From Cercophora sp. LCS_1 (Eukaryota > Ascomycota > Sordariomycetes > Sordariales > Lasiosphaeriaceae), in contig JAPZLL010000007.1 of NCBI GenBank assembly GCA_036250225.1, forward strand, positions 1,414,589 through 1,478,588: DNA of 64,000 nucleotides, written 5' to 3'. A program made the position numbers and the translations under genes. The notes under the pieces were generated by a model. The model searched no databases. It was not told the DNA's origin and worked only from the letters and a program-made list of their open reading frames with translations. Numbering within the stretch: position 1 is the first letter of the stretch; each line of letters begins with the position of its first letter. Positions 10,083-20,344 of this stretch are shown here, one piece after another.

Positions 10083-12750
10083 CTAAATATCATCGTCGTC
10101 AATCAGAGACCGCTGCTTCTTCTTGCCCGCACTATCCAATGTGTCCATGCTGATTGAATCGCTGTCCCGCTGCTTGGCAGGCAGGGCAATAGCCTGGCGC
10201 GCCATCTCGTTGTTTTCGAGGAACTCGCGCAGCTTCTGCTTGCCAATCTCAATGGCTTGATTGTAGGCCGCACCGCCCATCTGCATCATGGGCCCAAGGA
10301 GGTTCAGGTTATAGGCTACATATGTTCCCCCACCCATCAGCAGGATGAGCACAAACAGCACTGGGTTCCTCAAGACTGTGCCCTGTTAGCAATGCAATGC
10401 GTAGGCTGTGAAAGTAACAAGACTTACCCATAACGATCTCGTTCCACCCCAAGACCAGGAGGATGACATAAAAGTAAAGTGGCACCTGGGTAATGCCGCC
10501 AATGGCACTCCTTTTGGCCTCAACATAGACTCCATCAGCCATCTTCTTAAACCTAACCACCAGGTCCTGTCGCTTGCTTTCGCTCAGGACCGTCATTTCT
10601 TCCTCGAGGCTCTTTCCGTCTTCCTCATCAACACCACCAATGGGCGCCAAGTCCTCCTCGTCTTCAGGCTCAGCAGTCGCAGGCTGTGGCCCAATGAACT
10701 TCGGAAGGTCTGGAGGAGCCGAGGTTTCCGCTAACCTGAATCTGGACAAAAGGGGCACCAGTCCAAGGGTGGACTCCCGCGCCTTGGTGTAGATGCCCTC
10801 GATGTCGTCTTGTGGCCGCCAGATCCGGGGAACACCCTCCTCGTCGTAACGGAACTTGTCTTCGAAGTTTTCTCGCAGCTTCATCAGGATGTTGCTCTCC
10901 ATCATCTCCTCATCAATCTTCTCGCGGAGCGCCACCCAGCTCTTGCGACGCAATCGCCAGAGACCGACCTGGACCTCCTCTTCATTTGCCTCAAAGCTCT
11001 TAGCCCTGTCGGTAAATCGGACCTGGGCCTCCTGGACAATCGCGGTGAAGACGGTCCAGATGCGATCCCAGAGGTCCTTCTCGGACGGAGGCTTGTCCCC
11101 GGTCTCAGGCGCGCCGGTCCCGCCCCGACCGGAACCGAGCTTGTTGAATTCGAGCCCAATGGCATCGCCAAGCCGCGACTTGACCCATCTCTCCACCCGA
11201 ATAGCCAACCGGCGCATCTCCTCCTTGCGCAGCCGGGCGCTAACCTCGTCAAGTTCCTTCTCGAACAAGCGGTACTGCGGCTTGAAGTTGGACCATGCGA
11301 CGCCGGGAATCGACAAACTTTGCGCCTCCTTCTTGAAGATCTCCAGCGTCTTCTTCTTTTGCTTGTCTACTATCTCGGCAAACTCATAAGACCCGCCTGC
11401 CTTCTGGCCCGCCTTGACCGAGCCCGTGACCGAATCGCTAAACGCCACCACGCCCGCCTTGTGCGCCGCCGAGAGCTGGGCCTGATAAAGCGCCTTCAGT
11501 CGGCCGTCGACCTTGGCCTCGAGCTCGCCGCGCTTCATGGTGTATACGCCCTTATGGTACCTGCTCGCCTGCGTCTCAAAAGCCTTGATGCACTTCTCGC
11601 GAGCGCTGGCTCCAGTGGCGCCGAGATCAGGGATCACCGAGGTCTGCCCGAGTCTCGTTGCCTCGCCCTGGCTCTCCTCGAGCGGCACGATGACCGTGTC
11701 AAAGGCAACCAAGACTTCCCTGGAGATTTCATCGCACCTGAACTGCGCGAGCAATTCCTGCTGGGTGGGAAGATCGAGGTCCTTGTTGTTTACAATTTGG
11801 TCCCACACGCCTTCGGCATAAATCGACAGTCCGTCGGCAGGTATCCTTCGGTGGTACTCTGGCAGGAAAACGCCCCCGGAAAACTCCTGGTCCTTAGTCG
11901 AGCGATGACCCGCGATAAACCGTGCGCCCAGCTTGTCGACTTCGACCAGGAACTTATCCGGTTGAAGAATCTTGTGCGGCAGGGCGGAAAAGGCGAAATC
12001 AAAGTAGTCTTCAATCTTTGAGTTTTCCAACCCTTGGGGCTTCGAGATGGACGACCATATCTTGGTCAGATCTTGAATCAGGGTATTTCGCAGGTTCGAC
12101 AGGGGGGTGGTGCCGATGTGATCGCGAATGACGAAAAAGAGCAGGGATCGCGTTTGTGACCTGTTGCGCCGGTTAGTGTGCACGACCACCCACAAAAGAA
12201 TTGGTGCTTACTGCCTGTCCTTGAGAAAGAGCTGCAGGTTGACCTCAAACACAGTCTTGAGCAACCCCATATTTGCGCCCTGGTAGAGGCCAACTTGGTG
12301 CTCCCAAATGTTGACAATCAGAACCTCGCTGATGGCCAGAGCAAAGAGGGCGCTTTTGCGCTCAAAGTCCTGGTCCTCACCGCGCTCGCGACCGTCGGTG
12401 CCCTCGACGTCCATAACCAGGATGTTGTCGGCCATGGCGACGCCTCCGTCGGCGGTGGCCTTTTTGTTCTTGGACATCCATATTCCCTTGGTTGTTTGGC
12501 GTCGTTCCGATTCCGACATGACGCTAAACTCGGTGCCAAACAGGTGGTTGAGCAACGTGGACTTGCCGGTCGATTGCGAGCCGAAGACGGAGATGAGGTG
12601 GTAATTGAAGCCGGCTTCGGCGACATGCGTTTCGGTGAGGTAGTCATTGAGGCTGCTGTTGAACGACTTGTCGCCGTCAATGACTTGGATTCCGTGTTCA
12701 AAGGTTTGGGCCGTCGACCCATTGCCGACGGCGGCAAAGTGGCCGTTCAT
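10083..12750 (-). CDS. SEY1: Sey1, dynamin-like GTPase for ER membrane fusion
   Basis: Exons in transcript order are 12750-12212, 12160-10428 and 10375-10083, giving 854 aa, the normal Sey1 length. Sey1 (fungal counterpart of atlastin and RHD3) fuses ER tubules. The start MNGHFAAVGNG matches related proteins. The GTPase domain shows the P-loop GSQSTGKST (57-65), switch I RRQTTKGIWM and G3 DVEGTDGRERGEDQDFERKS. A long helical bundle follows. Near the C-terminus are two hydrophobic segments forming a membrane hairpin (VPLYFYVILLVLGWNEIVM, then VLFVLILLMGGGTYVAY, split by intron 2), then an amphipathic tail ending in acidic residues. Both introns (51 and 52 nt) are canonical. Confidence 0.95.
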
Positions 12751-13959
12751 GGCGAAGAGGAACCGGCGGCGGTCGTCTACAGCGCGGAAACGGCGATATC
12801 AGAAGAAGCGAAGGGCAAGATCAGCAATGTTGGAGCTTTCGTCGGCGCGATTATGTTCTCGAAATGGCCATCGTGGCCTGAAGACACTGACGTTCGAGGG
12901 AGGCCAATTTCCGCCAAAATGATGGGCTTGTGACAATTGTCCGGTTGCTCCCTTTCTCCCACAGGACAGACCGCAGCCCGTAATCTGCTAAACCCAAAGA
13001 GGCGAAAGGGTGGGTCCGTTCAGCTGGAGAGGATGTCGAGGAATTGCGTCTCGCAAAACAGGTGCCTGGGCTTCAAGAGGAAATGTCAAGAAGCGACTTT
13101 GAAGGTTTACGTCTGGCAAGCTCCCGCAGGATACATGGCCGGCGATTTCCCAAAAGTCCAGGACAGTTTGAACTTTGGGCGCTGGATTTCGCGGAGGTCT
13201 GTGCTAAAGCTGACCTGATTGGCTCAGAGCTTGGTGGTTGCGACGGGTGGCGCTACGGCGACGTCGGACGGCAGGGCACATGGCTCCAGCACTGGGCCAG
13301 ACTTGGGCCTGATGACGTCTTGTGATACCACCTTTACCATTGTCTGCGGTATTGGCAGGCTGCCAACTTGCGAGGATTTTGACCCAAGCACAAGTCACGC
13401 GCCGCCAGGTGTCGGTCGTTTGAAGGGTGCTCATTTTACTCGACTCAGTCACTGACAGCAACTCAAAGCTTCCCAGTTGTCCAAACTCAATTGGGACACC
13501 CGTCGATTCGGAGGCACACGATACTTTGAGCATACATTCACAGCCAACCTGTACTTGACAAATAGGTACTTGGCACATACAAAAGGTCGAAAGGATAGTC
13601 GTCCGCTAGAAAGGGGCGAATCCAATCTTCTACATCATTCGATATTCAGATCCCGAAAACATTATTGAAAGGCGTTATGCTTTTTATTGTTGATGTCTGT
13701 TAAAATTTTACATCACCTGTCCAGATCACTTGAAGCAGCATCAACTGTACCTTCTTCAGCGTGCCATTTTTTGTCACTAGGTACCTACCTTAGGTAACTT
13801 GACAGCCCTGGACCGTTTGGCATCAAGACAGAGCCCAACACGAGCGCCTAAGGCACTGCAAAGCATCCATCAACCGCTCAATGCTGAATTAGATCTTCCC
13901 TCTTTTACCGATTTCTGCCTTGTCCGTTCTCCCACACCTCTGCCCTCGGTCAGCCATGC
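12751..13959. other. Intergenic region upstream of SEY1
   Basis: 1.2 kb. The right half also holds the 3' flank of the MFS gene. Open frames of up to 124 codons lack family resemblance and consistent codon use. I see no RNA gene or repeat here. Confidence 0.45.
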
Positions 13960-15708
13960 TCAGTAGGAGTACCGGAATCTCTTGTTCTCCTTGTCCGTCA
14001 TCCTCGCCCACACCTCGGGCGACATGAAGGCATCCTCAGTTTCGCTGTCAGCAGCAGACTGTCGCTTCTTGTTCTGCCATAAGTAGTACAAGAAGAGAAG
14101 AAACGTGGTGAGCGCGCATCCGGCCTGCGTTCCCATGACAGCAATCTTTGCAGGTCGGTATTCCGGCTTGTCACGGTCCTGGAATGTCTGCGGCCCAATG
14201 ATGTTTCCGAGGGAGAAGGAACCACTGATGATGGCGGCTGCGAAAGCCCGTTTCGTTGCGCCACCAAAGTTGGCCGCGGTCCACTGCAATGTCAGTCAGA
14301 CAAGGTCCAGCAACGAGATTCAGGGTCTTAGACAGAACTCACGTTGTAGAACACGGCAAGGGGAGCCACGACAGCATTGACAAGGTAAATCCCAGCCAGG
14401 ATCCCGGATTTGTTGCTTGTCGGGAGGAAAGACATCAAGGCACCTCCGGTAATACTACGAGAGTCAGTCATATCGCAGAGGATTTTGCCGGGAAACATAC
14501 GCGGGAATGAGACAGGCAATGATCCAAGCCCACCGATGGGACTGCTTGCGGATACCGTAACCGACGAACAGGGTGAAGAAGATGCTGACTGCCCCCGACG
14601 GCATGTTCATCAAGGCTGCTTGCTTGGAGTCGTAGTTTAGGCCCCTGATGAGAGTAGCCGAATACGTCGTCACGACGCCGCTCGATACGGAGAGCTGTAG
14701 TAAATCGGTCAGCGTCACTCACAACGTACGTCAGCTCTCGTCATCACCAGGGAAAACATACCAAAACAACCGACAGCAACAACAAGTACAGCTGCGGATC
14801 CAACAAGGCCTCAAAGATCTCCTCGGCTCGGAACTTTCTGTTTTCAATGCCCGTTTGATTGACACTGACATGCTTCAACAGCGCCACCTTTTCGACATCA
14901 CTCAGCCAGCTCGACTTCATCGGGGTATCCGGGAGAAACACGACAGTGCAGATACCAATCACCACAGTGACAATCCCCAGTGTCAAGAACATGATTCTCC
15001 ATCCGGCAAGTTGAGACGATCCCGGCGTGACGTGCTGAAAGGCGTAGGACACAGCGCCGCCAATAATCTGGCCCAATCCCAGACCAAGATACCAAAATGA
15101 GAACCTCGGGGCCTGTTCCGACTTGGTATACCACTGACTGCTGATAAGCATCAATGATGGCCCGATAGTAGCCTCAAAGATGCCCAAAAACACCCTCGAC
15201 ACAAGCAGCGTCTGGTAATTCCTAGCCGCCGCTCCGCAAGCAGTCGCAATGCCCCAGAGAATGACATTCGCGCCAAGCCATTTGGCAGCCGGAAATCGTT
15301 GGAGAAAGTAAACTGCCCCCCCCCCCCCGTCAGTTCCTCTTCAACAACGTGTCAAGGATCGATCGTACTATTCGGAATCTCAAAACACAACAAGCCCACG
15401 AACAAAAACGTGGCCACGTTTGAAAAGTCATTCCCCTGCAGGTTCAGATCCTGGCGAATGCTCATGACACCCGCATAGTTGAGAATGACCTTGTCGAGAA
15501 ACTGCATGGTGTAGCAGCAAAACATGAGCGGCACGATATGCCAGTCAATCTTGCGTCTCAGCTTGGCCAGGTCAACTGCCGAGCCGTCTTCGTGGTTGGC
15601 AGCATCGCGGTGCGTGTTGAGGAATTCCCACGCTTGGTCGACGCCGTCATTGGTCGAGGGGACCTCGTCGGTGGATGTTTTGTCGTGTTCCTTTTCCGTG
15701 GCTGACAT
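13960..15708 (-). CDS. MFS transporter, anion:cation symporter (Dal5/allantoate permease-like)
   Basis: Five exons in transcript order are 15708-15369, 15312-14762, 14694-14501, 14454-14343 and 14283-13960, giving 506 aa, typical of the ACS branch of the major facilitator superfamily. Helix 1 follows the hallmark KIDWHIVPLMFCCYTMQFLD. Family blocks include LVSRVFLGIFEATIGPSLML after helix 3 and WYTKSEQAPRFSFWYLGLGLG. The last helices (SGSFSLGNIIGPQTFQDRD) and a charged cytosolic tail close the protein. Likely plasma-membrane uptake or efflux of an organic anion; the substrate is unknown. Intron 1 has a run of 13 G just before its acceptor AG, an unusual 3' splice site. It is next to an FAD monooxygenase on the same strand. 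Confidence 0.9.
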
Positions 15709-16093
15709 CTTGAGACTTGATGAGTTGGTGAAACGTCGCACGATGGGACAACAAAAGAAAAGAAGCACCCCCGTCTTATAATACATCCAATTCGCCAACG
15801 GACAGGATTCAACAATCATACGAGTCCGGCAGCATTTGGTTTCAACGCATGTGGGGTGTTACAAGGGATGCCATTTTCAAGTTCTCAATTCCGCACGGCA
15901 ATGGAACTACGTTGCATTCGATAGGTTGGGGGATGCTACGCTGCACGGTTCTTTTGGGATGCAATTGAACTGTTTGCCGACTCGTCTGCGAATCCCGGCG
16001 GGAATGCCCGGCATCGATGCTACGTCGTTTGGCGCACCATTTGAAATCCTTCCGGGGCAAATGTTTTGGTTTCTGGTCTAGTCTACCTTAACC
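15709..16093. promoter_or_regulatory. Promoter region of the MFS gene
   Basis: 385 bp between the MFS start and the FAD monooxygenase stop (both minus strand). It should contain the MFS promoter and the oxygenase 3' UTR. No specific site is recognised. Confidence 0.35.
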
Positions 16094-17516
16094 CTAGTCG
16101 GCGTGCGAGTCGTCGAAATCAAGAAAGGGTGCGCGTCGGCTGAGTAAGGGGCTGGAGCTGGTGATGGCCGGCCAGTTGTGGGCGTCGATGCAGGCTTGTC
16201 GGGATGCGAGGACTGCGGGGCGGGTGCGTTGGGCGATGGTTCGGTGGTAGGTTGCGAGGGCGGTGGGAAGGTTGGGGGTGCAGAGGGAGGGGAGGCCGGT
16301 GTTGACAAAGTCGAGGACGTCGAGGATTGCGTGGTTGGCGCCTTCACCGCGGTCTGTTACGGTGTGAGTGAGGATATTGAGGAAAGCAGATAGGCTTACA
16401 CATGGACATGGGGTGGTAGGCATCTCCCAGTAGAGCAATCCTGCTGACTGACAGCGGTTCTCTAGGTGGTACCCAGTCGTAAAGGGAAAGACACTTGATT
16501 TCGGTGTCGTCGGGGATCGAGCTGACCATGGATCGAAAGGGCTCGGCCCACGTCGACGCAAACATCTTGATGAGCTTGACACCTTCCTCACTCGTGGATG
16601 GAAACGGTATCCCCTCCGCCTTGCCGAAGAAGCCATCCCGTACCGGCCACGAGACAATAACCTGGCATGTATACTTTGTCCTCTCTCCTGGCGGACGATT
16701 CCCCGGCGCGTCGAGAACTAGACCATCAGCATTGTAACCAAACCATTGCCGTCCGACTTACCACTAAGGTAAACATATGTATCATTCCCCGACGCAGTCC
16801 CCTGCAAAAAGAACTTATCGAGCACCCTCATCCCCTCCATCTCCTCTTCGGTGTACTCAACCTTGCATCCGACAACTCTAACGGGGATTTCGTATCTTTG
16901 CCTGTCAGGAAACAACTGCCTCCTCACAACCGAACCGCCCCCATCACAGGCAACAACCATCTCCCCTTCTACTTCCTCGCCGTCTTCAAACCGCACAAGC
17001 ACACCGTCCTCTCGTTCTTCAACGGACACGGCTTTCTTTCCCCACTGTGGTCGTCAGTATCCATGTCAAAAGCCACTGAAATATAGGAATCAACCCCCCT
17101 GCCTAACAACAACATATAAAGGGGTAATAACAAACCTTCACATCAACTCCACCGCTTAGCACCCCCCTGAACCGCCCCCTCTCAACCCGAATCCTATCCC
17201 TCTCCCCAGCCGCAGGCGTCGCAGCCTCCAGTTTACCAGTCGTCAAATCATAAAATGGGAACCTTGAAACTTCACCCTGCTGCACGGCAACTCTATCGAC
17301 GTAGGTCTCGGGCAGACGGGCGAAGGTACGGTCCGGGAGGAGCTGGCGGAGCGCGGGCAGAGACCAGTGGAGGGTTAGACCCCAGCCTGGGTGGTGTGTT
17401 TCGAGGTCGGAGGAGCGTTCGTAGATTTTAAAGGGGATGTTGGCGTGGGCGAGGTATTGGCATAGGGTGAGGGCGGTTGGACCTGCGCCGAGGAGGATGA
17501 GTGGTTTTCGGGGCAT
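16094..17516 (-). CDS. FAD-dependent monooxygenase (salicylate/PHBH-type)
   Basis: Exons in transcript order are 17516-17136, 17044-16762, 16717-16400 and 16353-16094, giving 413 aa, normal for a group A flavin hydroxylase. The N-terminal Rossmann motif is LILLGAGPTALTLCQYLAHA, with an Asp/Glu-type strand end near KIYERSS. The second FAD motif GDAYHPMSMYRGEGANHAI near residue 320 is the family GDAxHPM block, split by intron 3. ARG/ERGRFRGVL in the first half fits the third motif. Introns of 91, 44 and 46 nt all keep phase. The enzyme hydroxylates an unknown aromatic or polyketide-like substrate using NAD(P)H and O2. Its neighbours (MFS, P450 relic, Zn2Cys6 factor) suggest a small metabolic locus. 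Upstream in-frame ATGs exist, but the motif spacing favours this start. Confidence 0.88.
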
Positions 17517-17942
17517 TTTGGGTTGTTGATCGGGACTGGTGGTTGGAGGGATCGGGGAAATGGAGGAGTTGTGTTGTGGTTGGGGTTTGGACGTGGAAAT
17601 AGGGGTTGTAGATGGACGGGGAACGGGAAGGTGGTGGTGGGTTGGCGGAGGATGCAAGGAATGTAGCATTGCACGTTGGTGCTGCATGCGGGAATGGGGC
17701 GCGGTGGGGAGGATATCGGACCATCGACCATCGGTTAGGGAACGCATTCCAGCGAGTTTGTTCCGCTGTGTCTCAAGAAGACTTTATGACATCTATTTGC
17801 TCCTGGCTCTTACTAAGGGCCTTTGGATCAAGCCCAATGTTCAAGTTCAGCAATTGCCTTTCTCAAGTCGAAGCTGATCGCTTAAACCAACTCTTGGAAA
17901 AAAATATCTCTTTCAGCCACAAGACCTCCCCATCTCCCTGGC
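17517..17942. promoter_or_regulatory. Promoter region of the FAD monooxygenase
   Basis: 426 bp. On the minus strand it is C/A-rich just before the start codon, as in fungal leaders, and it also includes the 3' end of the ketosamine-kinase gene. No distinct operator is seen. Confidence 0.35.
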
Positions 17943-18872
17943 TTATTGCTGATGCCCATACTTCCCAATCAACCTCTTCATAATCGCCATCGCACCCCCT
18001 CTATACCCTCCCCCAAATAACCGAAAATGGTTCAAATGATGATACAACTCATACAACTCGACCCGATCCTCCCACTCCTCACTTGGCTCATCCCTCGGCT
18101 TCAACCTCTCATACTCGGTCCAAAACCCCCTCCCAAACCCACCAAACATCTTCATAATCCCCAACTCATACTCCGAATGCCCATATACACACGCCGGATC
18201 AAACACCACCTCCTCGACGCCTCCAGCCCCGCCAATCCTCCCCCGTCCCGCATTCCCACTCCACAAATCCCCATGCACAACAACGGGCTTGATATCCATG
18301 CCCCCGAGTAACCTTGGTACAACAGTCCCAGCAACCCGTTCCACCATCTCCACCAGCTCCCTATCCTTGCCCCTCACCACGCTTCTCAACCGACAATTCG
18401 CATAAAAATCATCCCACCTCTCCCTCCATCCGTTCTCCTGCTCCGTCGCCCCGCAGCACGTCGCAACCGGAAACCCAAACCTATCACCCACAACGGTGGT
18501 ATGCATCTTGGCCAATTTCTGCGCAAGCGACAATCCACTTCCAGAGCTCCCATCGAATCCCAGGTCCAAAAAATCCGTCACGAGGAAATATTTCCCCGGT
18601 GTGGACGTGAGCGCCCCGTGCGCATGGGACCGCGGACAGAAATTGGGTACGGCCGAGGCGATGGCGTTGAGGGAGTGGTGTTCCCCTTGGAACATGGTTT
18701 CGGCTTGGGGGCCCGGGGCCGTCTTGACGAAATAGGTCTGGGTCAGGCCCGAGGTGGTGGTGGTCAGTTTGTAGGTGGATGTGAAGGAGGAAGAGCCGTG
18801 CGGGGTTAGTTTGGAGGAGGTGGGGGAGAGGGAGAGGGCGGTCAGGATTGCTGGGTCGACGTTTGGGAGCAT
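17943..18872 (-). CDS. Fructosamine/ketosamine-3-kinase family protein
   Basis: Intronless, 309 aa, the usual length for the fructosamine kinase family. These cytosolic kinases phosphorylate sugar adducts on protein amines so that they decompose (deglycation). The kinase-like fold is recognisable: FVKTAP (Lys50) and GEHHSLNAI (Glu64) for ATP binding, YFLVTDFLDL as hinge, catalytic VVVHGDLWSGN at 198-207, and metal-binding FDPACVYGHSEYELG at 224. HGDLWSGN is diagnostic of the family. It shares the strand of the oxygenase but is a common stand-alone gene, so linkage to the neighbours may be accidental. Confidence 0.9.
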   Translation of the reverse strand: MLPNVDPAILTALSLSPTSSKLTPHGSSSFTSTYKLTTTTSGLTQTYFVKTAPGPQAETMFQGEHHSLNAIASAVPNFCPRSHAHGALTSTPGKYFLVTDFLDLGFDGSSGSGLSLAQKLAKMHTTVVGDRFGFPVATCCGATEQENGWRERWDDFYANCRLRSVVRGKDRELVEMVERVAGTVVPRLLGGMDIKPVVVHGDLWSGNAGRGRIGGAGGVEEVVFDPACVYGHSEYELGIMKMFGGFGRGFWTEYERLKPRDEPSEEWEDRVELYELYHHLNHFRLFGGGYRGGAMAIMKRLIGKYGHQQ

Positions 18873-19211
18873 CTTCGTTCTGGACCTTTAGTTGACAATG
18901 GTGGTTTACATGGGTGTTGGATGGAGTTGGTGTTGAGCTGTGGTCGGGTGTGAGGTCTGTTCTGGGTGGCGAAGGTGGGGTGCGGGGCTGCGGTTGACGT
19001 CGATGGGGGTTCATCCCGCCCGTTGCATTTTGGGAATTTTGGAGGAGATGCGTTGCCGAGGTTCTCAAGAGGTGCGATGTGCCGTCTCGCTTCAAGTGGT
19101 TCCTGGTCACGGCTGTTTGTGCCTCAGTTGTGCATTGCAAATTGTTACTGCGTGTGATTGACCAGGGTGTCGGCACTCACACCTCACAAATAAGTCGGTC
19201 CCGTTTCAGCT
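18873..19211. other. Intergenic, promoter side of the ketosamine-kinase gene
   Basis: 339 bp, G/T-rich on plus. No gene is supported. Confidence 0.35.
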
Positions 19212-19776
19212 AAAAGTTATACCTCAACATCATCCGGCTCCACGACGAAAGAGACGGTAAAAGAGCCCCGGGTATAGAACCACGAAAGGTAGTAGACCTA
19301 TTGACATACATGGTTGAGAAGAAGTACTTTGCCGATGAGGGCCATGCGTGGTCCGAGGAGGATCTCTTGAAACTAACCTGCAACTCTGCGAAGCAACCAT
19401 GATCACTCGCCAGGCATCCGAGGAGGTGGTCATCCAAGGCACCATGATCCCCAAGGGTACTGCGTTGGTCATACTGCCTGTCGTATTCCATCGGAACCCC
19501 GCCATCTGGGGCGATGACTGCGACCAGTTCGACCCGGACAGATGGGATCGGCTCGACGGCGAGGCAGCTCACCCGTCTGCCTTTATGACGTTTTCCCAGG
19601 GCACACGCACGTGTATCGGGAAGGTGGTCGCGGTCATGCAGTTCAAGTTGATCATGGTCGAGATGGTGAGCAGGCTCGATTTTCAGCTTTCCGATGAGGG
19701 AGAGCTGAGGTACATGAATCCGAGTCCGATATTGCGGCTCAAGGGCGGGTTGAAGTTTGAGGTGCAGGGGCTGTAG
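19212..19776 (+). pseudogene. Cytochrome P450 relic with internal deletion
   Basis: Two P450 pieces in different frames. Bases ~19212-19390 encode KLYLNIIRLHDERDGK and LLTYMVEKKYFADEGHAW, resembling the stretch just before the I-helix, then hit a stop. From ~19385 another frame encodes ITRQASEEVVIQGTMIPKGT (the region after the K-helix), PDRWDRLDGEAAHPSAFMTF and the heme loop FSQGTRTCIGK with its Cys ligand, ending at 19776. The I-helix oxygen-binding motif and the K-helix ExxR are missing, about 90-100 residues, and the N-terminal half is absent. No working enzyme can be made. It sits between metabolic genes and the Zn2Cys6 regulator, so it may be a lost pathway enzyme. Confidence 0.85.
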
Positions 19777-20344
19777 TCGTTGGGAGTTTTGTTTTTATGT
19801 ATAGTAAGAAAGCCAGGAACTGTGGCCGGCGAAAGGGATCTTTTGCAACGCAAAAACCCTGCGCTAACGTTTTGTTTTTATAATGAAGCATATAATTGGT
19901 AAAAATATCAAGACTTATACAATATGCTGCAAATTAACGCTAGTATAAAGACAGATGAGAAAATCGGGGTAGTAAAGTTTGAAAACAAGTCAGGTCCGGC
20001 CAGGATTTCGTTATTGGCCAAGGCTAGACCGCCCGGGACCTGGCAACCTGGCCGTCGTTGAGTTGGCCCAAGCGTGCGCAAAAATCCCACGGCAGCTCAG
20101 GAGACAACCCGGTTGGCGGAATTCGGCGGCGGAGCAGGGTTCTTGGGGCGCCAGTTGCTGGGCCCCTGTCGGAACGGTGCCTCGGGAGTCGGGAGCCCTG
20201 AGGGGAACCCCGCCGTGGCCTGCTGGGCGCTAAAATGCGAGAACCTTCCCGGCTGGCTGGTCCAAGTGCCAGGGACAGCGCTGCTTCGACGACATTCGCG
20301 ACGACGGCTTTTGGCAGCCCATACATGACGACTGGCGAGAAATA
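19777..20344. promoter_or_regulatory. Promoter region of the Zn2Cys6 regulator
   Basis: 568 bp upstream of the regulator. The left part is AT-rich and holds the 3' flank of the P450 relic, while 20000-20340 is GC-rich with several CGG and CCG triplets. Zn2Cys6 proteins bind such triplets, so self-control is possible but untested. Confidence 0.3.

Noticed and set aside
10810..12021. 403-codon plus-strand frame
   Set aside because: It is antisense to the well-supported SEY1 exon 2 and has no family features; a shadow frame of a GC-rich gene.
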